Assembly (NCBI GenBank): GCA_963931865.1
Contig: OZ007512.1
Span: 1,458,171 to 1,522,170, forward strand
Length of the DNA stretch: 64,000 nucleotides
From: Axinella damicornis
Taxonomy: Eukaryota; Porifera; Demospongiae; Axinellida; Axinellidae
Reading direction: 5' to 3'
Part shown: positions 20,865-30,876 of the stretch, in pieces
Layout of the letters: each line of letters opens with the position of its first letter
Position numbering within the stretch: the stretch's first letter is position 1
Notes under the pieces: generated by a model
The model's database searches: none
What the model saw: only the letters and a program-made list of their open reading frames with translations
What the model was told of the DNA's origin: nothing
Made by a program: the position numbers and the translations under genes

Positions 20865-22145
20865 ATGAGTTCAGGGGGCGTGCCCAATCAACGAACGGTC
20901 AACGACCGGTTAGAAGCCCTGGAGAAAGGGCAAAATAAAGCTCTTGAATTGCTAAGGCGGCTGGAGAAGAAGGTTGACCAGCTGCAGAAACGAACCTTTG
21001 ACATAAAGTCGGCTCATCTTGAGGTAGTTCTTTTATATTTTTACTAGCTCAGTATTTGATGTGAGTTAGATTAAGTCGTTGCTAGCTATAGTCTGTAACT
21101 AGAATTATTTTCTGCAGGCACCTCTAACAGCAGCCTTGGGTCATTATTATTGCCGCTCATTGGAGCGAAATCTCAACGATGCTGCTATCAAGGTGATTTC
21201 TTACTACTTGAATATTCATGATTATTATGACCTGGTATTTGAGTATAACCACCCCCTTTATATAGTGGAATTGGATAACAATGAGTATGAGCTAGAATTG
21301 AATTCACACACTTCATGACTTCCAGTATCAAAAAACAAAACTTAGTTTATTGCTGCATGGGTACTTCATCAGTACCTTGAGAATCAGGAATGGTAATCTA
21401 CTAATATATTGCCTTTTGTTTTAAAGCAAAATCAACTGCGGCTTTATTTGGGTTTTACTCCATAAATGGCTGCATTACTACTGCCTTGAGTCCTATAATA
21501 ATAATTATTTTGCTCTTTTGAATCAATGACTAGAATGCCATCCAGCGAACAAGTCAAACAACATCCAGCCAGCTGTTTGATCCCAGGAGCAATGCTCACC
21601 ACTTAGAGGCTGCTCGGGACTGGTGTCGGGCAAAGGTCGTCGCAATGCGACAGGACGAAAGAAGGAAGGTATAACAAACATTTTCATGTAGATACATGCA
21701 TTGCATTCTAAACACTGTCCTGGTATCCATATGTAGGAGCTTGGAAAGAGACCATACGAGCGGTGGGCAACATACTCAACAGACCATCTTGCCCAAGCAA
21801 TGGGAAGGGCGTGGGGTGTTTCCATCACCAGCGTCTCATCGTACCAGCCACATCTGGCACTGCTGGTAAGTTCACAGAATCACAGTACTTATTTTGATAA
21901 TGTGCATGCATTTACTTTATTCTATTTCCATGCAACAGAGGAAATTTTGCCGTGAGACGGTCCAACCTGAGGCGGACTTCTACCCGCGTTTCAGGATATG
22001 GCTTGAGGAGAATGACTACTGCTCTCCTCTCACAGAGGACCAAGTAGAAACAATTACGAGTGAAGATGAAGCTCACAGTTATGAGCCACATATAAGTCCA
22101 GGATCATCTCCCATATGTAGTCCATCTAACAGCCCTGTTGTATAA
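20865..22145 (+). CDS. Five-exon coiled-coil protein (234 aa), partner of the CACTA-like transposase
   Basis: Exons 20865-21023, 21118-21192, 21534-21668, 21737-21865 and 21939-22145 all have GT-AG borders and phase-0 junctions, giving a continuous 234-residue protein. The N-terminus is a short coiled coil (RLEALEKGQNKALELLRRLE, then KKVDQLQKR). The middle has FDPRSNAHHLEAARDWCRAK and KRPYERWATYSTDHLAQAMG, and the tail is acidic then Ser/Pro-rich. I do not recognise a domain. Its head-to-head position beside the transposase, and the flanking repeat arrays, suggest the accessory DNA-binding protein of a two-gene transposon. A host gene is the alternative. Confidence 0.6.
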
Positions 22146-22279
22146 CTTTCAGTATCCTTGCACATATAGCTCTACATGTTACAGTCATATTTCATTACTG
22201 TATTTAAATACATAGCTGTATATGTTATTGTTCAAGTGACAATAGTGATTGTGTACCCTGTTTTTGTGTTTTAAGCAGT

Positions 22280-22870
22280 GCATTATAATCATTATGAAAG
22301 TTACAGCAGTGGATTATCGATCTTATGGAAATAGAATACATGCTAAAACCGCAGTGTTTGTGCATCCTGTTTACTTAACATTAAAATCACGTCAGTGGAT
22401 TATTTTATCCAATACAGAAAGATAGAATGCGTTATGCAACAGCAGTGTTTGAACATCTTGTTTACCAACAGGATGTTACAGCAGTACATTATACCCCCGA
22501 TGCAGAAGGATAGAGTACACACTGTAACAGCAGTGTTTGTTAGTCCTGTTTGCATAAGTATAACAACATGGTGTTTCAATCTGTGTAGATAAGTGCAACT
22601 ACACGATGAGTAGTTGGATGCTGTAACATTAATGTGTCTGCATCCTGCTGTATCATGGACAAGATATTCATGTAGCATGCCTGGTCCACACTGCACCTAC
22701 AGAATGTGACAAAACAATACTGTAACATTAGGTACGAACATTGACACTCCACTCATGTTGTGTCACATTGTGTAACAGGATGTGTAACATGCTGAAACAG
22801 CAATGCTACTTCGCACATGATGCTACAGCTATGAATTACATTAATGTAGCTGGGCACATCCTGTAACATT
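22280..22870. repeat. Degenerate ~88-bp tandem repeats with GCAGTGTTTGTxxAyCCTGTT words
   Basis: At least three units from 22300 to 22560 share acagcagtggattat, gatagaatacat and gcagtgtttgt...cctgttt. Weaker copies with tgtaacat and acagcaatgct continue to 22870. Such subterminal arrays are typical of CACTA-type elements. The words resemble those at 16620-16850. Confidence 0.5.
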
Positions 22871-23623
22871 GCTGTATTAATTTTGGTGTGTAGTACTTAA
22901 ACTTCGGTAAAAAAATACTACAAACCCTTTCAGCCAAATGTTGTCTCTCAAAGGAAGGAAGTTAAAGCATGCAATCTACAACTTAACAACAGGTGCATAT
23001 GGGGACTTTTTGTTGACAGTCAAATGCTTTATCCACTTGGCAATGACTGTCATTCAATCACATGAGAATGTATGGCGGAATTTCGAGAGTAGACATTAAC
23101 GTCTCTGAGATCCAACAACACACTATGAATATATAATTATAGTAAGATCAAGTACATGAAAGTTTTCCATAACCATAGCTATATCACCTGCATTGTATAC
23201 GATCATCACTGGAAAAACTTCACCGAAACCCCAGGGAGGCTATAGCTAGCTAGACTTGATCTTAGCTATAGCTTGTGACACCTCTCAAGTGTATGAGACT
23301 AGATCTGCTAGAATATTCCTATAGGAACTTCCCGTTTCAGCCAAACACCACTTGTCTATTCAAGTATGTTAGAGATAGCTACACAAGATCACAGAGCAAC
23401 GCTCACACTCAGAAATGCAATAGCTAAGCCTAGTCTTATTAGCTACAAGCAACAAATGAATGACGCAGCTGCAGGTAGCTAGGCTGAGCTACATGAAAGC
23501 TCCAGGATTGAGTAAAGTGAATGAGTACGACAACACGAAGAGATAAACATAAACGTATTCATCTAGCACGTCATTCTGCATTATGACATACGTACTGCTG
23601 CAGCGCGCGAGCTAGAGCCACTC
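22871..23623. other. Spacer upstream of NB-ARC gene B
   Basis: AT-rich, without supported genes or inverted-repeat elements. Confidence 0.4.
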
Positions 23624-23674
23624 AGAGCCCCACCCATGCATGACGTCATTGATAAACAAACCGAAATGTTAGCT
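23624..23674 (+). promoter_or_regulatory. Conserved 5' flank of NB-ARC gene B
   Basis: It contains gagccccacccatg and gataaacaaac in the same order as upstream of gene A. A palindromic tgacgtca (CRE-like) site lies between them here at 23641-23648 and is absent from gene A. Confidence 0.45.
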
Positions 23675-25459
23675 ATGACCTCCCGAAGATTTCTGTCGTT
23701 TGAAGAGCTCCTGCGCAGGGTTCCGGAGGAGAGGCGGTATCTGCTGGACCGCAAAGTGGAGAATAATCGGCATCTGGCGAAGATTGCGCAAAAACTCATC
23801 GAGTGGAGGGAAGTGCTGCCCTACCTCATGGAGAGCGATGCGGAGGAAGTGGAGGAAGCCATCGTTGAGGATTTCAGGAAAACTAGGAGGAGGAGGTTAG
23901 TGCACTCTAGACTTGTGAAGGATTTCATTTTAATCTTGGTTACATCTGACATAATTATGGGTAGCTAATGGCCTGATCAAGCCTTCCGATTGTAGGCCCT
24001 GTGAAGCTTGAGAACAGCAACCATACAGATTGTAGCGGACTCTTGCAAGAGTCTGCTACAATCTGTATGGTTGCTGTTAGGTGCATGAGGTGGAAATAGC
24101 TCTTCCAGCCATGGCATTCTAACTTCTAACCGTGCACAGGCTCTCACCGCATGCTTGAAAAAATAACCTACTGTTGTCTACTGGATGTTACACAAACTTC
24201 TAGGAAGTAGATATTGCAGGTCGACGCGCATGCACATTCAGCACTGGCTCTGGCCCTAACTTATTCTGTCCTACTTCCTGCCAGTCCAATAACCACATCC
24301 AAACTATACAGGACCTACCAGAAGTTTCGTGATACATAGCATGGTGATATTATTATATGAACTTTAGTAGATATTGCCAAGCCCTAATTCACAGGAAGTA
24401 GAGGGTGCATTGACTAGAGTACTAGTGATGTGGGATATCACATCTTAGTGTCTTGAAATTGAAGTTGAAGTGGTGTTCACCAAGAGGTTAAAGGGATATG
24501 AGCAAGAAGTACATTGTGAGACACGGGGCCACCGTTCACCATTTTGCCGACGCAATCCCCCTTTTTGCCTTGACCTGTGATCGAACAACCAACCATGACG
24601 TCATAATGACGTGTGCGTAGTATACGGAGGTATACGGTCCAAGTAATGAGATATACGGAAGTGCACGAGTAATGGACATGTGCAATGAAGGTTGACGAGC
24701 GAGTTGACGATCCGAGGTCGTGGAAGAAGCGCGTCCTCCTACCAAAAAGCTCTGCAGTTGTGGGGCAGATCTCTCATCACTGAGCATATATCACGTCAGA
24801 AAACACTTGGCTGGGTCAAATCACTTGAAGGTACAAGCAGCGAGTGGGCTGTGGGTGCTCACGTCCACCAAGAGGACGCCTGTGGTGCAGCGCCCGTGCG
24901 CACAGCTGAAGTGGATGTAGCGAGAGGGCCTAGGAGGGGATTCGAATAGGAGGCGGTTTTGACGGCATAAAAGGCTAGAATCCCTGCAAGTACCAAATTG
25001 CCACTCCGAGTACTTTTTTGCCTGAGGGGAGAAACAACCAACCAACTAAACTGGCATTGCGTCTGGCAATTTGGTAACTGTGGCCCCGTGTTGCGAGATC
25101 TATGTTCAAGTTCCTTTCGCACTTGCTCTGGACCAGCATCTGCATGGCTATTAGGAAGCAGCAGCATGGCTTTTTACTGACACAGAAAAAATGACTAACT
25201 CCAGAAAGTCAAGAGAAAAATCACAACAACAATGAATACAATAACCCCAAAACTTGACCCAGACATTTCACCATCTCTGCATCTTATGTAATATGCACAG
25301 ATTCTGTTGTCTACTTGTTCTTGTCTGCATGATAGTATTAATTGTGTCATGACACCATACAAATTCAAATTGTTGACTCTTGTCACTACATCCCAGGATA
25401 ATGCCTGTGAGATGATGTTACAGTAAATGGTGGTACAGGGGGGCAGAAAGGGCACGTGC

Positions 25460-25497
<38 letters not shown>

Positions 25498-28439
25498 CCT
25501 AGCGCCTAGGGCCATGGTATGGTGCACTCCCATGCTTTGTTCACGTGATTTATCTCTTACTGCTAGCGCCGTGCCGGGCCATGTATAGTAAGATTATTCT
25601 TCTGCATAATTATGTTGGACTATTCTGGTTGTATCATTAAGCCTTTTGAATCGGGTAGCCAAAGGTGTTTAGTGGATGGGTGGGAACATAAATTTGGTGC
25701 ATACTTCTCCCCAACCTTCTATTGATGTGCACACCTATGGTTACAGTAGAGACTAACATGAAACAAGTTACGTATTGCTCACTTTTATTCCTCTACAGGT
25801 TGGCACTTCTACAACAATGGAGAGAGAAGCATGGTCCAAATGCTACCTACAGAAATCTTGCCAAGTCATTCTATGATGCTGGTAAACCAGGCCTAGTTGA
25901 AACTGTGTGTGTGGTCATGACTTGTGATTATCCAACAGTAAGCACGCCACAACAAGCCCCAATTTCCTTGTCACGTGCAATACCAAACGCAACAACTGCA
26001 ACGTCTTCGACCAGAATCTCCTCCCTTGCCTGCAAATGCGTTTTGCTTTGCTTTGTAATAATAACTGTTGTATTGAGTGTTATTCTGGCATTGTATATCT
26101 TTGTTGCTGACAACTCCCAACATTTTGCATCGGAATCACTATCATCTGCAAGTACTGGCAAAGGTGATATTGAATGCACAGGAGTTAAACGATTTTGCTG
26201 TGGTGACAAAACGAGTGAGTTTGCACAAAATAACTTGCCCCACTTACCAGGGCCGTTCATAGGAAGAGACAAAGAGGTAGGAAACATCACTCATCTCCTT
26301 CGATTTGCTGAACATTCTCATACCAAAATGGTGCATATTTATGGACTTCCTGCGGTTGGCAAGTCAACACTAGCAGTTCATGTTGGATATGAGATGGCAA
26401 GACGAGGGGTTGCTGTTCGATACATTAATGTGGATGAAACACACATCTTCAAGGGCCATGAACATACTGTAACTGAAAACCATGATCAGAGAACTTCTAA
26501 TGCTCTTACCAAAAGAGTCAGCGACATTGAACTATCCTGGTATTCACACACTGACCAAAAGTATGTTTCAACTTCACCAGAGGGTCTCATTCAGTGGGCG
26601 AAAGGACTTTCAAATGACACAGTTCTCATTCTTGACAACTGTGATCCCGTGTTTGAAAACAAGGATACTCAGAAAGATCTTGTAAAAATGATTAGTAACC
26701 TCAACAAAGCTTCACCTCTTTTACACACTGTGACCACCAGCCGCCTGAAGATAAGCTTATTGGATGGATTTAAACTGTACAAACTCAAGCCACTTGATAA
26801 TGAATCTGTCATTGAATTACTGCAGTCAGTGTCCGATGTAATGACACTAAACAACAGCAGAACTGTTAGTGAATTAGTTGGTGGTATTCCTCTAGCACTG
26901 AAGATAGTAGGGAATCTTGTGAATGAAATGCAAGCACCAGACCTGATCATCCGTGAACTGAAACGAAACCTCATAGACACCCTCACCCCTGAAGATGTTG
27001 GACCAGAGACAGAGAAAATGCGTCCAGTTTTGGAAATTTCATACAAGTATCTTGACACCAGCACTCAAGAGTGTGCTCTGTATCTGAGCCATTTCCCAGG
27101 ATCATTCAGTCATGAAGCAGCATTGTACATTATTACTATCAACAAACCTGCTCGGTGTCTAAAAAGCCTTGTAGATAGATCCCTGCTAGATCAATACTCA
27201 TACGCTGATCAACATCGTTACAAGTTTCACATGCTCATCAGAGAGTACATGATTGGTGTTGAGTTCCAGCACCCAATCACATCAACCACTTTAAGATTCA
27301 ACTACAGATTTGTTTCCTATTACACTCAAGTACTCAGTAATTTTGTCAACATTTACAATGAAAGACCACATGATGAAGAGAACATTGGTAGGTTTGAGTA
27401 TGAAAGCCACAATTTTGAATATCTTCTGGGGAAAGTGTATTACTTTCAGCCCTGGCCATTTATGTCATTTGTAAATATGTCAAGGTCACTAACTAGCAGT
27501 TTGATGCTGGAAACATTTACCATAAGCGAATTACTTCCAGTGGGGCAGAAGATTCTGGTGATGTTTGAATATGGTATGGATAACATTTCAACTCAAATCG
27601 GTGCATCAGAGACCTTGAACATTTATCGCAATCTGACACTTGTACTAAGATTATGGATTCATTCATTTCCAGCAAAGAACTGGTCAACCTTGTGTAAGGA
27701 AACATTTCTGCAGCAAGGTTTCACATCCAGGTATGAAATCATACACAAACAAGTTGTGGAGACCAATTTTAGTGCACATCACTACTACAGGGATTTCAAG
27801 TTTCTGTACTCCAGTTCATCTTTTTGTGAGTACTATGCAGATTATATAGCAGTTGAAGATGCTATACTAATGTTGCTATTGCCTTGTTGTTTAGTGTCCG
27901 TGTGGCTAATGTTGTTGATTCTGATCGCTTATAATTCTTTCTTGTGTACCTGTATATCTTTATTGGTGGGGATACCGATAATCTCTTTATATTTTAGTCA
28001 CATCCCTAACAGGGTATTTGGAATAATTTTTTACGTAGCCTTATGTGTTGGCCTAAGACCTATTGATTTCCTTCTGCTACAAACAACTAGGTATAAAAAT
28101 CTGATTCCTATGCTTAGCATTCTATATTGTATTATTTTATGTACTTTCCTATTTCATGCATTGAAGGAGGACATTGTCATGACAACGTTTGTTTGCACTT
28201 GTGTTATCATTTGTGATATCGCAAATCTGTTCATTACGAAATTCAATGTACTTCATATATTCATTTTAATAATTGTTGCTCGTGTTTACATTAATGAAGT
28301 TGACATTGTGGATTATATCATTTATTCCGTATTCTCTCTTTTATACCCCTATCATCTGTATTTCATTGATTTTTTAAAAAATTTTCTACTCCAATTGAAG
28401 ATGTGCTACTTTATTTGGTCACTATTAGCTCGTCTGTAA
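23675..28439 (+). CDS. NB-ARC gene B: Death-type domain, TM helix, NB-ARC ATPase, polytopic membrane tail (intact, ~953 aa)
   Basis: Exon 1 is 23675-23895 and exon 2 is 25799-28439; the phase-2 intron sits at the same place as in gene A and exon 1 has the same length (221 bp). The start at 23675 (MTSRRFLSFEELLRRVP) is chosen by alignment with gene A; an upstream in-frame ATG at 23636 is possible. Order: Death-type bundle across the splice, TM helix (CVLLCFVIITVVLSVILALY), NB-ARC with GLPAVGKSTLAVHVGYEMAR, Walker B TVLILDNCDP, TSRLK, GGIPLALKIVGN and a winged-helix segment. A helical region with QIGASETLNIYRNL follows, then six or more TM helices up to the end. There are no LRR or WD repeats. 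The last residues and the stop codon are read from the first unit of the adjoining minisatellite. By family it should be a nucleotide-gated oligomerising signalling protein. The lipid-embedded double anchor is the odd feature. Confidence 0.85.
24013..24078. repeat. 66-bp perfect-type palindrome in intron 1 of gene B
   Basis: Arms aacagcaaccatacagattg and tagcggactcttgc are matched by their inverse. It would extrude as a hairpin; probably a minimal foldback MITE. Confidence 0.7.
24519..25097. mobile_element. Non-autonomous TIR element in intron 1 of gene B, with a zinc-finger-like ORF
   Basis: The ends match as inverted repeats of about 38 bp: cacggggccaccgttcacca on the left and, inverted, cacggggccacagttaccaa on the right, both followed by ttgcc...gacgcaat. 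Inside, the plus frame around 24720-24830 reads KKLCSCGADLSSLSIYHVRK then HLAGSNHLK, a C/H arrangement like a transposase zinc finger. No further transposase is present, so it is a deleted derivative. Confidence 0.5.
25461..25495. repeat. Poly-C tract (35 bp)
   Basis: An uninterrupted run of C in intron 1 of gene B. Similar G/C runs occur at 12634, 41373, 61107 and 63815. Confidence 0.9.
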
Positions 28440-28962
28440 ATTTGGTCACTATTAGCTCGTCTGTAAATTTGGTCACTATTAGCTCGTCTGTAAATTTGGT
28501 CACTATTAGCTCGTCTGTAAATTTGGTCACTATTAGCTCATCTGTAAATTTGGTCACTATTAGCTCATCTGTAAATTTGGTCACTATTAGCTCGTCTGTA
28601 AATTTGGTCACTATTAGCTCGTCTGTAAATTTGGTCACTATTAGCTCGTCTGTAAATTTGGTCACTATTAGCTCGTCTGTAAATTTGGTCACTATTAGCT
28701 CATCTGTAAATTTGGTCACTATTAGCTCGTCTGTAAATTTGGTCACTATTAGCTCGTCTGTAAATTTGGTCACTATTAGCTCATCTGTAAATTTGGTCAC
28801 TATTAGCTCGTCTGTAAATTTGGTCACTATTAGCTCATCTGTAAATTTGGTCACTATTAGCTCATCTGTAAATTTGGTCACTATTAGCTCATCTGTAAAT
28901 TTGGTCACTATTAGCTCATCTGTAAATTTGGTCACTATTAGCTCATCTGTAAATTTTGTCAT
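28411..28962. repeat. 27-bp minisatellite, ~20 copies, overlapping the end of gene B
   Basis: Highly uniform units containing tttggtcactattagctc, differing almost only by CG versus CA within ctcgtctg/ctcatctg. The unit length is divisible by 3. One plus frame (LVTISSSVN repeats) and one minus frame (TKFTDELIV repeats) therefore stay open, while the frame used by gene B hits TAA inside the first unit. These long repeat ORFs have no start context or domain and are treated as by-products. Confidence 0.95.
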
Positions 28963-28989
28963 TAGCCATAACCATTGTAATGGATAGTC

Positions 28990-29699
28990 TAGTCAAAAGC
29001 TATTAGTCTCATGTCATTTTAACGATTATGCAAGTTCACTGATTGTATAAAAAAAATTCATTAGTTACAGCAAACTAATGCCATTTGATTACAGCAACAA
29101 GAATAAGCTGTGGTCTGATTCTAAAATCTGATTGACTCTAAGTCTTTACACAGCAGATAAGAAACTCGTATAAAGTTGACTATGAGATCATGTCCTTGAG
29201 CTAAATGAGCTATATGCAGAGGGCTAGCTATTGCCTTTTCCCCCCAGTTTGTCCTTATTGTGTAATAATTTATTGTAGTTCCTGAAATTTTTTTTTGTCT
29301 TGTTCATGCGAGTTTTGTCTTGCTTTGTTCAATCTCTGTACTGGGCGACCATCATATTAGCCCATGGCTATTTGGTTTTCGAGTCCCTTAATGTACATTG
29401 TTTACAATGCCCTTATTTGGAGGGGAAAAAATGAATGTAGAGTAACAAAATTCGATTGAAATAATTATGGTTAAGGTAGTTGGTGATGATAGTAGGTGGT
29501 GGGGGAATTGGGCAATAACTTGTGAGTGGTTCATCTTGTCGTTTCCGCGAAGTCCACTTGCCCTTCTAGACACCTCCATGCAGTTTTTGATTGCTTGCAG
29601 TATTAAATAATGGAAGAGAAGGCCGGCCTCGGGAATCTTAGCGTGTGATCCGTGGTGTATTTGCATGCTAATTAATTGCATATGCACTGAAAAGGTTTC
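28990..29699. other. Unassigned spacer after the minisatellite
   Basis: AT-rich with short homopolymers; no gene or TIR found. Confidence 0.4.
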
Positions 29700-30740
29700 A
29701 GAAAACCATTTGGCATCAACTTCATGCTAATTCTATGACACTGTGCATGATAACAAAGCCAGTGGGAGTTGACACTTGGGCAAACTTCTCCAATCTGTGT
29801 GACTGCATTCTTTGAATTAGCATAGTCGCGGTACTGAGTGAATAAGCAAGCAACCCAACGTTTGGTGCAGCTAATCCACTGGACACAACTAATTGTAGGC
29901 CCTGAATCTACTGTCTGTAAAGAGACAATGCGACCCTAGGCAATACTCCTTGGTGCCTGTGACAGCTACGTACAGTCGGATAAATGGCATGCAAGTATGA
30001 GGCAGAGAGCTAGGTGCTCAATGTCACAGAATTTTTAATTGAGAAGAAATTGGGAATTGTTAGTGAGCTAGCTGTGATTCAATCTTGTTCACTCCCTCTA
30101 TACTGACCGGAAACCAACTCACTGTAAAATAAAAAAGTGGGTGTAGCAATTTAACTATTTGGTAACGACTTAATGCTAATTTTATGAACACTGTTTGTGA
30201 TAACAAATCCATGGGGGTTGATACTAGGGTAAACTTCACTGATCTACATGACAATTATTACTACATTCTTTGAACTCATATTGAGTGAAGTAAGCAGCTA
30301 ACCCAATGTTGGGTGCACTAACCCACTGGACACAACTAATTGTAAGCCCTGAAATCCACTGTCGGTTAAAGAAGACCTTAGACAACGTTCGGTGACACTC
30401 TTTGTTGCCCGAAGCAGCTATTACTGTGGTCGGATGAAAGGCAAGCCTGTGGCAGCGAGGCTCCTCAATGTTAGAAATCTTATCTGAGAAGAAATGGGGA
30501 ATTAAGAGCAATCTTAATGAGCTAACTGTGATTCAATCTTGTGCACTCCCTCTGCTCACTATACTGACCGGATACCAGCTCACTGTAAAAGGGAAGAGTG
30601 GTATTTGCAAACTATTTGATAACAACTTCCTACTAATTCAATGAACCCGGTTTATGAAAACAAACCAGTGGGGGTTGATACCTGGGTAAACTTCACACTA
30701 ACCTGCATGTCAATTACTGCATTCTTTGAACCAGCAGGGG
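29700..30740. repeat. ~430-bp tandem repeat upstream of the YWTD/EGF gene (about 2.3 copies)
   Basis: Copies begin near 29735, 30180 and 30640. Shared words are ataacaaa...agtgggggttgatac, taacccactggacacaacta and cactccctct...actgaccgga. The same unit occurs at 40770-40960 and 41400-41960 upstream of the second YWTD locus. The repeat therefore predates or travelled with the segmental duplication. Confidence 0.75.
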
Positions 30741-30876
30741 AAAAATAGTCATGCAATTATAGTAACTGAGTAGTTTGCTTTATCGCAATGCTGACACCTA
30801 CAAGTCACAGTCCACACCTCTTGGCTATAGGAAACTGTTCAGCAGCATTAATTCAGTGTCTTTTGCAGCTTGAAAG

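Noticed and set aside
28411..28962. CRISPR-like array
   Set aside because: Units are contiguous with no unique spacers, and the genome is eukaryotic.
28403..28987. Long ORFs on both strands across the 27-bp repeat
   Set aside because: They arise because the repeat period is a multiple of 3; no domain, start context or splice evidence.
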